From an uncultured Pelagibacteraceae bacterium (GTDB taxonomy: Bacteria; Pseudomonadota; Alphaproteobacteria; Pelagibacterales; Pelagibacteraceae), in the NCBI GenBank assembly GCA_902578775.1, contig CACHEF010000001.1:124001-188000 (forward strand): 64,000 nt of DNA. The letters run 5' to 3'. The notes under the pieces were generated by a model that was given only the letters and a program-made list of their open reading frames with translations, was not told where the DNA came from and made no database searches. Position 1 is the stretch's first letter; each line of letters starts with the position of its first letter. Positions 34,906 through 43,896 of this stretch are shown here, one piece after another. Position numbers and translations under genes: made by a program.

Positions 34906-35699
34906 TGTCTAATTTGAATATCCTCATAGTAGAGGGGAATGATCCAAAAAATAATGTATTTTTTGTAAAAGCTGCAAAAGCATCTTGTTCTGAAAACTTA
35001 AAAAATTTGGTTTTAAAATTAGAACCAGGCTCAACAATAAGAATTATAAATCCTGCAAATGATATTGATACAAAATCTGTATTAGAGAATATTGATAATT
35101 ATAATGGAATAATTTTTACTGGTGGGGCTATGAGACTAAATGATATGACAGATGAAATTAAAAAACATATAAATTTTGCATCAAATTGTTTCAAATATGA
35201 AAATAAGATTTTAGCTATTTGTTGGGGCTTGCAAGTTTGTTCTGTAGCAGCTGGAGGGAAAGTAGCACCAGGAAAAAATGGAGCTCATGTTGGTATTGCT
35301 TCAGATATAGAAATTAATGATGAAGGAAAAAAAAATTTGATTTATAAAAATAAGAAATTTAAATTTACATCACCAGCATTTAATTACGATGAAGTATGCG
35401 AAATACCTAGTGGTGCTACTTTATTAGCAAGTGATAAAGTTAATAAAGTAATGGGGTTGTATTTTACAGAAGGAAAATCTAAAATTTGGGGATTACAATA
35501 TCATCCAGATTATGAATATTGGCAAATGATCAATTTATCTAATGGTAGAAAAGAACGAATTTTAGAAAATGGTCATTTTAATAATGAAAATGAATTTCAA
35601 AATCATTTAGACTATATTAAAGAAGAAGAAAAAAAATTAGATTTTGAAAATAGAACACGTGAAATACGAAATTGGCTAGATTATATTAAATTGAATTAA
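34905..35699 (+). CDS. Class I glutamine-amidotransferase fold protein
   Basis: The 264-aa protein has the nucleophile Cys106 in AICWGLQV and the HPDYEYW histidine block near residue 199, as in GMP-synthase-like amidotransferase domains. It has no synthetase domain, so it may hydrolyse a gamma-glutamyl compound, as PuuD-type enzymes do. The start overlaps the Fe-alcohol dehydrogenase stop by one base. No gamma-glutamyl ligase (PuuA/GMAS type) is nearby, so the pathway is unclear. Confidence 0.75.
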   Translation: MSNLNILIVEGNDPKNNVFFVKAAKASCSENLKNLVLKLEPGSTIRIINPANDIDTKSVLENIDNYNGIIFTGGAMRLNDMTDEIKKHINFASNCFKYENKILAICWGLQVCSVAAGGKVAPGKNGAHVGIASDIEINDEGKKNLIYKNKKFKFTSPAFNYDEVCEIPSGATLLASDKVNKVMGLYFTEGKSKIWGLQYHPDYEYWQMINLSNGRKERILENGHFNNENEFQNHLDYIKEEEKKLDFENRTREIRNWLDYIKLN

Positions 35700-35703
35700 T
35701 AAA

Positions 35704-36324
35704 ATGTGTGGAAGATATGTAATTACAAATTCAGTTTCAAAAACTGAAAAATTAGTAAAATCTGCAATTCAAGTAGAAGATACTGAAAATTATAATGCGC
35801 ATCCTTACCAGAAACTTCCGGTGATAAAGAAATACAAAAATGGCAATACTTTAGAATATTTAAAATGGGGTTTAGTTCCTGCTTGGGCCAAAGATAAAGA
35901 TTTTAAAGCGTTAATTAATGCAAGACTTGAAACAATTGATGAAAAGATATCATTTAAAAAATTAATAAAAAACTTTAGATGCGTTGCTGTAGCTGATGGA
36001 TTTTATGAATGGAAAAGAAAAGAGAAAGAAAAAATACCACATTATTTTTCAAGAGAGGATAAAAAGCCAATTTTTTTTGCAGGTATTTACGAAAAGGATG
36101 AATTTTGCTTAATTACAGAAGAAGCTTCAGAAAATATAAAAGAAATTCATCACAGACAACCTGTAATTCTTAATCAAATTGATGTTAAACAATATTTGAA
36201 TTTAGAGATATCAGGTTCAAATTTTTTAGAAGAAAGTAAGAAACCAAATCTTATTTTTCATGAAATATCAAAAGATGTAAATAAACCTACAAATAATACT
36301 ATTTCTTTAATTCAAAAAGTTTAA
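35704..36324 (+). CDS. SRAP-family protein (YedK/HMCES, abasic-site protection)
   Basis: The 206-aa protein starts MCGRYVI, so Cys2 becomes N-terminal after Met removal and can crosslink to abasic DNA. Other family blocks are NAHPYQKLPVI, WGLVPAWAKD, LINARLETI and DGFYEWKR. SRAP proteins shield abasic sites in single-stranded DNA. It is of normal length and lies 4 bases after the amidotransferase-like gene. Confidence 0.92.
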   Translation: MCGRYVITNSVSKTEKLVKSAIQVEDTENYNAHPYQKLPVIKKYKNGNTLEYLKWGLVPAWAKDKDFKALINARLETIDEKISFKKLIKNFRCVAVADGFYEWKRKEKEKIPHYFSREDKKPIFFAGIYEKDEFCLITEEASENIKEIHHRQPVILNQIDVKQYLNLEISGSNFLEESKKPNLIFHEISKDVNKPTNNTISLIQKV

Positions 36325-36329
36325 GCGTA

Positions 36330-36851
36330 TTAAGATTTATTTTCAATTTTTTTGAATTCCTTTTCAAAACCATTTAAATTAAATTTTATTTCAATTTTTT
36401 GACCTTTTGCACCAACATATTCTAAATCAAGATTGTTTGATTTTTTAAAGCGTTCTAATGTTTCTTTTTTAACCATCATTGAAGTAATACACCCAATTTT
36501 TTCACAAATGTTAAATGCATAGGCATTTTTACTTGTCAATTTATCATCAAAACCAATTTTTACTCCAGATTGGATTAAAGTTCCAAGAGGACTAATTAAA
36601 ATAAATCTAACAGTTTTAGATGAAGTATTTGTTTGTATTATCATTGTAATAAGTTTTCTCTTTTTTTCTTTATCAATATATAAACTTCTCTCAAGAGAAC
36701 AATTTTTTCCATTTTTATCAGATTTGGATGAACAATTTGTAATCCATTTTCCCATCAACAAGTCTAAATTTTCATTTTTTGAGTCCTCAGCTATTGAGCT
36801 GAATGTTGATAAAGTAAAAGCTAAAACAATCAAATATTTTTTAATTTTCAC
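36330..36851 (-). CDS. IalB-family periplasmic protein
   Basis: The 173-aa protein has a signal peptide (about residues 1-20) and the IalB pattern, with WITNCSS near residue 36, NCSLERSLYI, and NICEKIGCITSMMV near the middle. The paired cysteines could form disulfides. IalB-type proteins are widespread in Alphaproteobacteria. The invasion name comes from Bartonella, while in free-living species the role is unknown. Confidence 0.78.
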   Translation of the reverse strand: MKIKKYLIVLAFTLSTFSSIAEDSKNENLDLLMGKWITNCSSKSDKNGKNCSLERSLYIDKEKKRKLITMIIQTNTSSKTVRFILISPLGTLIQSGVKIGFDDKLTSKNAYAFNICEKIGCITSMMVKKETLERFKKSNNLDLEYVGAKGQKIEIKFNLNGFEKEFKKIENKS

Positions 36852-36921
36852 AAATATATTGGTAGATCATAAATGTTATTATTCAACTGTAATTATAATT
36901 TTTTTTTGATATAATATAATT

Positions 36922-37305
36922 ATGACTATTAAATCAGCACAAACATTAGTTCAAGAAGCTTTATCAGAGGTAAAAACCATCAACACTAATGAAGCATTAA
37001 ATTTAGTTAAAGAAAAGAAATGTAATTTAATTGATATTAGAGATGTCAGAGAACTTGAAAGAGACGGAAAAGTTGAAGGTGCAGTTCATATTCCAAGAGG
37101 CATGTTAGAATTTTGGATAGATCCAAATAGCCAATATTTTAAAGAAGGAAAATTAGATTTACAAAAGGAAATGGTTTTATTTTGTGCGGCAGGTGCAAGA
37201 TCAGCATTAGCAGCTAAATCTTTGCAAGATATGGGGTTTGAAAACGTATCTCATATTGATGGAGGATTTGCTGCAATTAAACAAAGTGAATTAAAAATTG
37301 AATAG
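36922..37305 (+). CDS. Rhodanese-like domain protein
   Basis: The 127-aa single-domain protein has the active-site loop FCAAGARSALAA with Cys88, the CDC25-like IDIRDVREL at 37-45 and GAVHIPRG. It could transfer sulfane sulfur. The active loop CAAGAR is close to typical CxxGxR rhodaneses. It precedes rseP by 9 bases, so the pair may be co-transcribed. Confidence 0.88.
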   Translation: MTIKSAQTLVQEALSEVKTINTNEALNLVKEKKCNLIDIRDVRELERDGKVEGAVHIPRGMLEFWIDPNSQYFKEGKLDLQKEMVLFCAAGARSALAAKSLQDMGFENVSHIDGGFAAIKQSELKIE

Positions 37306-37314
37306 TCTCAAGTC

Positions 37315-38427
37315 ATGCTAACTTATATAGTACCATTTATAGTTTTAATTTTAATTGTAGTTTTTATCCATGAATATGGTCATTATTATTTTGCAAAAAA
37401 GTATGGTGTAGGTATTACTGATTTTTCAATTGGTTTCGGTAAAGAAATTTTTGGATGGAATGATAAATCTGGAACAAGATGGAAGATTTGTTGGATACCA
37501 TTAGGTGGGTATGTAAAATTTTTTGGAGATCGTAATGTATACTCGCAAACTGATCATGATGAGATCTTAAAAAAATATAGTCAAGAAGAACAGCAAAAAT
37601 TATTCACTCTTAAACCCTTATATCAAAGAGCTTTAATTGTGTTTGGTGGACCATTGGCTAATTTTTTGTTAGCTTTAGTAATATTTTTTTCAATTTACAC
37701 ATTTGTTGGTAAGGATTTTACTCCAGCTGTGATTAATGAAGTTCAAAAAGATAGCCCTGCAATGATAGGAGGACTTAAAGAAGGTGATATCATCCTAGAA
37801 ATTGATGGTAATAAAGTTCAAAGTATTATGGATGTTTCAAAGTTTATAACAATGTCAATAAATGATTTCATAGATTTTAAAGTAAAGCGTTCTTATGATG
37901 AATACATCTTAAAAATAAAACCTGATATTGTTTTAGGTGAAGATAATCTAGGTAATTCTATTAATAAAAGAATGGTTGGAATAAAACTTGGTGCATACAA
38001 TAATGAAATTAATCATGTAAAACTTGGTCCCGCACAATCGTTATTTCATGCAGCAAGTGAAGTATATTATGTAAGCATTTCATCTTTAAAATACTTAGGA
38101 GGAATGATTATTGGAAAAGCTGATACTTCACAATTAGGTGGACCTATAAGAATTGCTAAAATTTCAGGCCAAGTTGCAGACATTGGTGTGCTCGCTTTTA
38201 TTAGCATGATGGCTTATATTTCAATAAGCTTAGGTCTAATTAATTTATTTCCAATACCAATGCTCGATGGTGGACATCTAATGTTTTATGCATTTGAAAA
38301 AGTTTTAGGTCGGCCTTTGTCTCAAAAAACTCAGGAAAGTTTTTTTCGAATCGGTATGTTTTTATTGATATCTTTAATGTTTTTTACAACTTTTAATGAT
38401 CTAAAAGACCTTGGTTTATTTAAATAA
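37315..38427 (+). CDS. rseP: Site-2 intramembrane zinc metalloprotease
   Basis: The 370-aa protein has HEYGH at residues 19-23 (zinc ligands His19 and His23, catalytic Glu20), a central PDZ domain (about 125-200) and PIPMLDGGH near residue 318 holding the third ligand Asp. This is the RseP/S2P layout. It would cleave an anti-sigma factor or other membrane proteins. It is not next to dxr/bamA here, where alphaproteobacterial rseP is often found, so whether it is the only copy is unknown. Confidence 0.92.
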   Translation: MLTYIVPFIVLILIVVFIHEYGHYYFAKKYGVGITDFSIGFGKEIFGWNDKSGTRWKICWIPLGGYVKFFGDRNVYSQTDHDEILKKYSQEEQQKLFTLKPLYQRALIVFGGPLANFLLALVIFFSIYTFVGKDFTPAVINEVQKDSPAMIGGLKEGDIILEIDGNKVQSIMDVSKFITMSINDFIDFKVKRSYDEYILKIKPDIVLGEDNLGNSINKRMVGIKLGAYNNEINHVKLGPAQSLFHAASEVYYVSISSLKYLGGMIIGKADTSQLGGPIRIAKISGQVADIGVLAFISMMAYISISLGLINLFPIPMLDGGHLMFYAFEKVLGRPLSQKTQESFFRIGMFLLISLMFFTTFNDLKDLGLFK

Positions 38428-38457
38428 ATAAAATTTATTAACCTTAAAAAAATCAAT

Positions 38458-38534
38458 AAAATCAACGTTTATTTACTAATATACAACATATTGTATATAT
38501 GTATTTTTAAACTACTAAAAAAAAGGTTGATTTT
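38458..38534 (+). promoter_or_regulatory. Structured leader ahead of the HU gene
   Basis: AAAATCAAC (38458-38466) can pair with GTTGATTTT (38526-38534), enclosing an inner inverted repeat ATATACAA-CATA-TTGTATAT at 38479-38498. The inner element could be an operator and the outer pairing a leader hairpin. The HU start is 49 bases downstream. The pairing is seen directly; its use is inferred. Confidence 0.4.
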
Positions 38535-38583
38535 GCTTAGTTTTTTTGAAACATAGAAATTAACCAATGAAACCGGAGCTAAA

Positions 38584-38859
38584 ATGAACAAAAAACAGTT
38601 AATAGTAAAGCTTTCAGGCGCTTTAAACTTGAGCAAAGCTGACGCTGAAAGAACTTTTGATACAATTACCAATACTATTTTAGATGCTTTAAAAGGTGAT
38701 GATTCAGTAAAAATTGCTGGATTTGGCACATATAAAGTGGCTAAAAGAAAAGCTAGAGTTGGCAGAAATCCTAGAACTGGTGAGCAAATTCAAATTGCAG
38801 CATCACAAAAGGTAAAATTCTTGCCTGCAAAAGCTTTAAAAGAAGTATTTAATAGATAA
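38584..38859 (+). CDS. HU-family DNA-binding protein
   Basis: The 91-aa protein is a standard HU/IHF-like protein. It starts MNKKQLIVKLSGALNLSKADAE and has the arm segment GFGTYKVAKRKARVGRNPRTGEQI with the proline at the tip. It bends and compacts DNA. A ribosome-binding site (CCGGAG) precedes the ATG by 7 bases. It has an own leader and terminator, so it is a separate transcript. Confidence 0.95.
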   Translation: MNKKQLIVKLSGALNLSKADAERTFDTITNTILDALKGDDSVKIAGFGTYKVAKRKARVGRNPRTGEQIQIAASQKVKFLPAKALKEVFNR

Positions 38860-38867
38860 TATTTTTT

Positions 38868-38906
38868 AACAGCCTTGATGTTTTAAAAAGAAGCATTGAG
38901 GCTGTT
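38868..38906 (+). terminator. Terminator of the HU gene
   Basis: AACAGCC (38868-38874) pairs with GGCTGTT (38900-38906), and the stem extends inward through TTGATG/CATTGA with two G-U pairs, giving 13 bp around a 13-base loop. It begins 9 bases after the HU stop and is followed by TTTCTAT. It fits an intrinsic terminator with a short T stretch. Confidence 0.65.
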
Positions 38907-39000
38907 TCTATATGCAAAAATAGCATAGCCCTTTTTACTAATCAGCGTTAGTCTTTAATATCCATCAAATTATAAACCTATTGAATAAATGGGAGGTCTT

Positions 39001-40302
39001 ATGACTAAATTAATTAAAAAAATAAGTGTACCACTTTTTAGTTTAATTTTTTTATTAAACATGAGTAGTGCAGGTATGGCGGAAACAACAGTTTCTGCAG
39101 AAATAGGTTTCATATTTAACACCTTATTATTTCTAATTTGTGGATTCTTAGTATTTTTTATGGCTTGTGGATTTGCAATGTTAGAATCAGGCATGGTTAC
39201 ATCAAAAAGTGTATCCGTTATTTGTGCAAAAAATATAGGTTTAATATCAATTGCTGGAATTATGTTCTGGATGTTTGGTTACAATCTTGCTTATGGAATA
39301 CCGGAGGGCGGGTATATAGGTAAATTTATTCCATGGTCAGACTCTAGTGCAGTTGATACTGGTTATTCAGATGGATCGGATTGGTATTTCCAAATGGTAT
39401 TCTGTGCAACAACAGTATCTATTGTTTCAGGAACAATGGCTGAGAGAATTAAATTATGGCCGTTTTTCTTATTCGCAGCAATACTTTCAGGAATTATATA
39501 TCCAATCGTGATGGGTTGGCAGTGGGGTGGCGGCTGGTTAGCAGCTGCAGGTTTCTCTGACTTTGCTGGCTCAACTTTAGTCCACTCAACTGGAGGTGCA
39601 GCTGCTTTGGCTGGTGCTATGATTATTGGTCCTAGACTTGGAAGATTTACAAAGTCTGGTGCTCCAGCTCCAATTAAACCTTTCGCAGCTTCATCGATTC
39701 CTCTAGTTACAGTTGGAGTATTTATCTTATGGCTAGGTTGGTTTGGATTTAATGGTGGTTCTCAGTTAGCTATTGGAACTGCTGATGATGCAATTGCGGT
39801 GTCAACAATATTTCTAAATACTTTCTTGGCAGGTGCCGGGGGTGTAATGGCAGCAGCAACTGTAACAAGATTAAATTTTGGAAAAACAGATGTTGTTCAA
39901 ATGTTAAATGGATGTATTGGTGGATTAGTTGCAATTACTGCAGAACCATTAATGCCTTCGCCGATAGCTGCTATTTTAATTGGTGGTGTTGGTGGTGTAA
40001 TCGTAGTTTATGGTACTAAACTTTTATTCTCATTGAAAATTGATGATGTAGTAGGAGCAATACCAGCTCACTTGTTTGCTGGTATTTGGGGTACGTTAGC
40101 GGTGCCGATTACAAATCCGGATACTTCATTTGGAACTCAATTATTAGGCGTAGTTTCAATTAACGTTTTTGTTTTCGTTGTTGCCCTTATTGTGTGGTCA
40201 ATTATGAAAGCAACAATTGGTATTAGATTAAGTAAAGAAGCTGAAACCAAAGGTACAGACGTTACTGAGACAGGTGTAATTGCTTACGCAATAAGAGATT
40301 AA
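39001..40302 (+). CDS. amt: Ammonium transporter
   Basis: The protein is about 433 aa with a signal peptide (ending near MSSAGMA), 11 hydrophobic helices and the Amt blocks FWMFGYNLAYG, GTMAERIKLWPFFLF, DFAGSTLVHSTGGAAALAGA and GWFGFNGGSQ. The two pore histidines lie in LVHSTGG and in PAHLFAG. GGAGGT lies just before the ATG at 39001; an in-frame ATG at 38989 lacks a site. No glnK/PII gene accompanies it. Confidence 0.94.
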   Translation: MTKLIKKISVPLFSLIFLLNMSSAGMAETTVSAEIGFIFNTLLFLICGFLVFFMACGFAMLESGMVTSKSVSVICAKNIGLISIAGIMFWMFGYNLAYGIPEGGYIGKFIPWSDSSAVDTGYSDGSDWYFQMVFCATTVSIVSGTMAERIKLWPFFLFAAILSGIIYPIVMGWQWGGGWLAAAGFSDFAGSTLVHSTGGAAALAGAMIIGPRLGRFTKSGAPAPIKPFAASSIPLVTVGVFILWLGWFGFNGGSQLAIGTADDAIAVSTIFLNTFLAGAGGVMAAATVTRLNFGKTDVVQMLNGCIGGLVAITAEPLMPSPIAAILIGGVGGVIVVYGTKLLFSLKIDDVVGAIPAHLFAGIWGTLAVPITNPDTSFGTQLLGVVSINVFVFVVALIVWSIMKATIGIRLSKEAETKGTDVTETGVIAYAIRD

Positions 40303-40334
40303 TAAATTAACTTCCTCTTTAAATGTTAATAATT

Positions 40335-40360
40335 AAAAGGCCCTTCGGGGCCTTTTTTTT
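40335..40360 (+). terminator. Intrinsic terminator after the ammonium transporter
   Basis: AAAAGGCCC (40335-40343), loop TTCG (40344-40347) and GGGCCTTTT (40348-40356) make a textbook hairpin with a stable tetraloop and a T tract to 40360. It sits 32 bases after the amt stop. The complement also has A/T flanks, so it can serve the convergent gene too. Confidence 0.92.
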
Positions 40361-40363
40361 AGA

Positions 40364-41344
40364 TTAGTCCTTAAACTTATTTTCTTCCCACAAATTTTTA
40401 TAATCAATAAATGGAGCTAATCCATAGCTAGAATTAATATTTGTTAAATGAAGAGAAAGACTTTTTATAGGTGATAAACAAATTTCTTTTTTGTAAATTT
40501 CGTTTAAATATTTTTCAAATGGATCATGGCGCTCTTCACAAGTTTTTTTAAAATTTATCCAATATTGATCAATTAATTTTTTCGAGGTTAAAAAGGTACA
40601 TAAAGTTTTATCTATTGTTCTCCAATGACGTTTATTTCCTATTAATATGTTGGTTTTTTCATTGTTCATATAATGATATGGGTAATCAGAAGGGCACATA
40701 AAGATATCTTTATTTAATTGAGAGGATATTCTTTGAAACGATGATAGCATTTCCTCAAGCATTGTCTCAAAATGTAAATAGTCATCTTCGACGAAAAAAA
40801 CTAAATCTTCACCTCGATCCTTTCCGATTTCAAATGAGTTTAATAAACTTGATAGGTTTGAAAAAGTTTCAAGAGATTTTTGCTCCTTAATTAAAGATTT
40901 ATACTTATTATGATCCAAAGAAATTATTTCTGAACTTTCCTCAAATTGAGATACTCTTTTAATTAGTTCTAAATTCTCTTTTTTCGAATTATCGTCTAGG
41001 ATTATTAATTTCAAATTTATTTTAGGAAATTTTTGTTTTAAATATTTAATTGATTTAATTAAAGAATTTAATGATCTAGTGGCATATTCTATTTTTGGAA
41101 ATTCAAATAATCTTTTCTTGTTTTGATCCCATATTTCAACAGAAGTATTTGTTCTAAAAATAATTAGTAATGATTTGATTTTTCTTGTAATTTTTACTTC
41201 TCCAAGTGGCAAAACTATTGAGCTTTCATTAAAATATGACAGATCTTCATTTAATTTTTTTTCTAATGTTGGTGAAACAAAGTTATTTTGATCTATAATT
41301 TCATAACCTAAAGCTTTTGCCAATTTTATAAAAAGTTTTTTCAT
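40364..41344 (-). CDS. Glycosyltransferase family 2-like protein
   Basis: The 326-aa protein has a GT-A-like core with LKLIILDDNSKKENLEL (DD motif near residue 119) and VFFVEDDYLHFETMLEEM, which provides the metal-binding Asp-Asp-Tyr segment. It starts with a short amphipathic segment. It belongs to the surface-glycan genes scattered over this window. The donor sugar is unknown. Confidence 0.72.
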   Translation of the reverse strand: MKKLFIKLAKALGYEIIDQNNFVSPTLEKKLNEDLSYFNESSIVLPLGEVKITRKIKSLLIIFRTNTSVEIWDQNKKRLFEFPKIEYATRSLNSLIKSIKYLKQKFPKINLKLIILDDNSKKENLELIKRVSQFEESSEIISLDHNKYKSLIKEQKSLETFSNLSSLLNSFEIGKDRGEDLVFFVEDDYLHFETMLEEMLSSFQRISSQLNKDIFMCPSDYPYHYMNNEKTNILIGNKRHWRTIDKTLCTFLTSKKLIDQYWINFKKTCEERHDPFEKYLNEIYKKEICLSPIKSLSLHLTNINSSYGLAPFIDYKNLWEENKFKD

Positions 41345-41354
41345 TTTTTTTTAC

Positions 41355-41933
41355 TTAATTTTTTGACTCATCTATTGCATATTCTAAACGATCTTGCCCC
41401 CAAAAAAGTTTATTATTTACTATAAAAGTCGGAGCTCCAAAAACATCGAGCTTAAAGGCCTGGGATGTTAAATCTTTAAGTTTATCTTTGATCTTTTGGT
41501 TTTTTATTTCTTTTTCAAAGAGGTCATAGGAAATTTCACAATCAGTTAAAATCTTTTGAACATTTTTTTTTATAGAAATATCCAAGTTATCTTTCCAGTA
41601 AGCATCAAAGCATAAATCTATAAATTTATTTTTTTTACTATCATCAATTATCAAAAATCCTCTCATCAAATTTAAAGAATTAATAGGAAATTTTTCATTC
41701 CATTGAAATGGAATTCCATTTTTTTTTGAAATTAAAATACAATCATCTTTCATATTTTTCATTTTTCTTTCATTAAAAGCAGGAGGCGTTACCTCAGCTA
41801 AATTATGCAATCCACCTAGAAGAATAGCTTTATATTTAAAAATATTTCTTTGATTTAAATTTATTATTTTTTTGTGGGCTATATACGAATAGGGACTAAT
41901 GAAATCAAAATAAAAATCTATAGACTTAGTCAT
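41355..41933 (-). CDS. DsbA-family 2-hydroxychromene-2-carboxylate isomerase-like protein
   Basis: The 192-aa protein has the HCCA isomerase (kappa-GST) start IDFYFDFISPYSYIAHKKI with the serine in SPYS near residue 14. It has FGAPTFIVNNKLFWGQDRLEY near the end, as in this thioredoxin-fold family. It may be a glutathione-dependent isomerase of unknown substrate. It overlaps the upstream gene by 8 bases. Confidence 0.85.
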   Translation of the reverse strand: MTKSIDFYFDFISPYSYIAHKKIINLNQRNIFKYKAILLGGLHNLAEVTPPAFNERKMKNMKDDCILISKKNGIPFQWNEKFPINSLNLMRGFLIIDDSKKNKFIDLCFDAYWKDNLDISIKKNVQKILTDCEISYDLFEKEIKNQKIKDKLKDLTSQAFKLDVFGAPTFIVNNKLFWGQDRLEYAIDESKN

Positions 41934-42399
41934 ATAGATTTAAGTTTTTTGAATAAAAAATTCGTATGATCCAGTATGTTAATATGCCAATAGGACCGAT
42001 TAAATATGTAATTATTAAAGGAAACGCTAATAAGATTTTGTTTACAAAAAGTTTTTGAGCATCTTTAACAATCCAACCCCCAACAAATAAATTAATTGCC
42101 ACAAAATGTGTCCAAAACATCAAAAGATAATAATCCTCTCTAAATAATTCAGAAATATTACTCAAACCTAAATAAAGACTAAAATTATTATCAAAATCAA
42201 ATGATCCCAAATAAGCTTTGTATAATATAAATATATAGACACCGCTTAATAAAAAAATTGGAAATATAGAAGTCGCTAAATATCTACAAATATAAGATTG
42301 GGGAAAAAATATTAGTATGAACCAAAAAGGTAACACACCAAGATTTACCCAAAAATATAGTATTTCAATAGTAAAGTAATTATAAATTTGTTCGATCAT
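41926..42399 (-). CDS. ABA4-like (DUF4281) membrane protein
   Basis: The protein is about 157 aa from the ATG at 42399. It has four hydrophobic helices and the ABA4-like LFREDYYLLMFWTHFVAINLFVGGWIVKDA and PLIITYLIGPIGILTYWI segments. ABA4 in plants acts in neoxanthin formation, but in bacteria the role is unknown. Starting at 42486 would add 29 residues and overlap recX, so 42399 is preferred. Confidence 0.72.
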   Translation of the reverse strand: MIEQIYNYFTIEILYFWVNLGVLPFWFILIFFPQSYICRYLATSIFPIFLLSGVYIFILYKAYLGSFDFDNNFSLYLGLSNISELFREDYYLLMFWTHFVAINLFVGGWIVKDAQKLFVNKILLAFPLIITYLIGPIGILTYWIIRIFYSKNLNLYD

Positions 42400-42427
42400 T
42401 CTTAAATATATTATATTAAATCTTATT

Positions 42428-42991
42428 ATGATTCCTATAAGAAACAAAAAAAAAACATTAGAATTGACTGTTGACGAAATGCGCAATTTTGCTTTTGCGT
42501 ATGTTGAAAAATATGCTCCATCGAAACAACAGCTAAAAACCTACCTTTTAAAAAAATATTTAAAAACTTCTATTCCTACGGTTAAAAAACAAGATGTAAC
42601 AAATCTAATTGATATCGTTTTATCTGATTTAGAAAAAAGTAAGTTTATTAATGACAAATTTTACTCAGAAAGTAAGGCAAAAAGTATGATCCAAAGAGGA
42701 AACTCAATAAATAAAATTAGAAATTACTTATTTGGAAAAGGAATTAACAATGAATTTATTAAAGAAACGATTGATAAAATTAATAATGAAAATTCAGATC
42801 AAGATTTTTTTTCAGCTATAAAATTATGTAAAAAAAAGAGAATAGGACCTGCAAGAATTGATGATAATAGACCTTTGTTTTATAAAAAAGATATTTCATT
42901 ACTAGCTAGAAATGGCTATGATTTTGAAACTTCTAAAAAAGTTATGGATCTTAAAAAAGATGATTATTTAAAAATAATTAATTTACTTTGA
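42428..42991 (+). CDS. recX: RecX-family recombination regulator
   Basis: The 187-aa protein is made of RecX-type three-helix repeats (AFAYVEKYAPSKQQLKTYLLKKY, then INDKFYSESKAKSMIQRGNSINKIRNYL). RecX restrains RecA filaments. It is not next to recA in this window. It is divergent from the ABA4-like gene, with 28 bases between starts. Confidence 0.82.
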   Translation: MIPIRNKKKTLELTVDEMRNFAFAYVEKYAPSKQQLKTYLLKKYLKTSIPTVKKQDVTNLIDIVLSDLEKSKFINDKFYSESKAKSMIQRGNSINKIRNYLFGKGINNEFIKETIDKINNENSDQDFFSAIKLCKKKRIGPARIDDNRPLFYKKDISLLARNGYDFETSKKVMDLKKDDYLKIINLL

Positions 42992-43123
42992 TTTTTTATT
43001 TGTCTCTTTAATCAAATTATCAATTTTATTTTTTATATAGTTTCTAACAAAAACAAATACTAGTAAACCAAATATAGATACTGACACAATTATAATTAAA
43101 ATGATTCTTAGCTGTTCATCCAT
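42983..43123 (-). CDS. Small single-helix membrane protein coupled to cysQ
   Basis: A complete 46-aa ORF (MDEQLR, then a hydrophobic helix at residues 7-26, then a Lys/Asn-rich tail) begins in a TAATG overlap with the cysQ stop. The stop lies 9 bases inside the convergent recX 3' end. The exact stop/start overlap strongly suggests translation after cysQ. The family is unknown. Confidence 0.6.
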   Translation of the reverse strand: MDEQLRIILIIIVSVSIFGLLVFVFVRNYIKNKIDNLIKETNKKSK

Positions 43124-43896
43124 TAAACTAACATATTACTTTTTATTATTAGACTTGGGTTTTTAAAATCTTTCTTACCATAAAGAATTTCATTATTATT
43201 AAAGTCAGTTATAGATCCTCCGGAGTGTTTCAAAATTGCATGTCCTGCTGCAATATCCCATTCACAAGCTCTTGGTTCAGCTGCATAACCGTCAAATTCT
43301 CCAGTTGCAACTACACAAAACTTCAATGAACTTTTCATTCGAGTATACTCTTTTACATCTAATCTATCAAAAATTTTCTGAATTTCTGGTTTAATATCAT
43401 TAGAATAAGAAACAAATTTTATTTTATTCTTATCAAAGTTTCTAGAGCCATTTATTTTAATTTCTTTTCCATTTGTCAGTTCATATGCATTATCTTTGCC
43501 ATAAGAATAAAACATTCTTTTTTTTGCTGGAGCATAAATTAATCCTGCTACTGGTTTTTTCTCTAAAATTAAACCTGCATTAATTGTAAATTCATCTAAG
43601 TTATTTATATAGTCATATGTACCATCAATTGGGTCTACTAACCAAAAATCTTTAGGGTTATTTATTAATTTGTTATCAGAAGTTTCTTCAGAAATAATAG
43701 GAATTGAAGGTGTTAATTTTTTTAATTTTTGAGTAATAATTTTATTAACTTCTAAATCACCATTGGTTACAGGAGTGTTATCCGACTTGATATGTTTAGT
43801 CAGACCATTTTTTCTTAATTTTATAGAAATTTCACCAGCATTTAGAAAAGGTTCAATTAAATTTTCCACTAATTCCTTAAAATTAACTTCTGTCAT
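43123..43896 (-). CDS. cysQ: 3'(2'),5'-bisphosphate nucleotidase-like phosphatase
   Basis: The 257-aa protein is of the inositol monophosphatase superfamily. It has SEE at 69-71, the metal motif DPIDGTYD at 88-95 and ACEWDIAAGHAIL near residue 217. The combination with DNTPVTNGD is typical for CysQ, which hydrolyses PAP/PAPS in sulfur metabolism. It overlaps a DUF3553 ORF upstream (14 bases) and a small membrane ORF downstream (1 base). An inositol phosphatase role is the alternative. Confidence 0.82.
   Translation of the reverse strand: MTEVNFKELVENLIEPFLNAGEISIKLRKNGLTKHIKSDNTPVTNGDLEVNKIITQKLKKLTPSIPIISEETSDNKLINNPKDFWLVDPIDGTYDYINNLDEFTINAGLILEKKPVAGLIYAPAKKRMFYSYGKDNAYELTNGKEIKINGSRNFDKNKIKFVSYSNDIKPEIQKIFDRLDVKEYTRMKSSLKFCVVATGEFDGYAAEPRACEWDIAAGHAILKHSGGSITDFNNNEILYGKKDFKNPSLIIKSNMLV

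Noticed and set aside
39138..39323. 61-aa Trp/Cys/Arg-rich + strand frame within amt
   Set aside because: It is an out-of-frame reading of membrane helices of the ammonium transporter, with an atypical composition.
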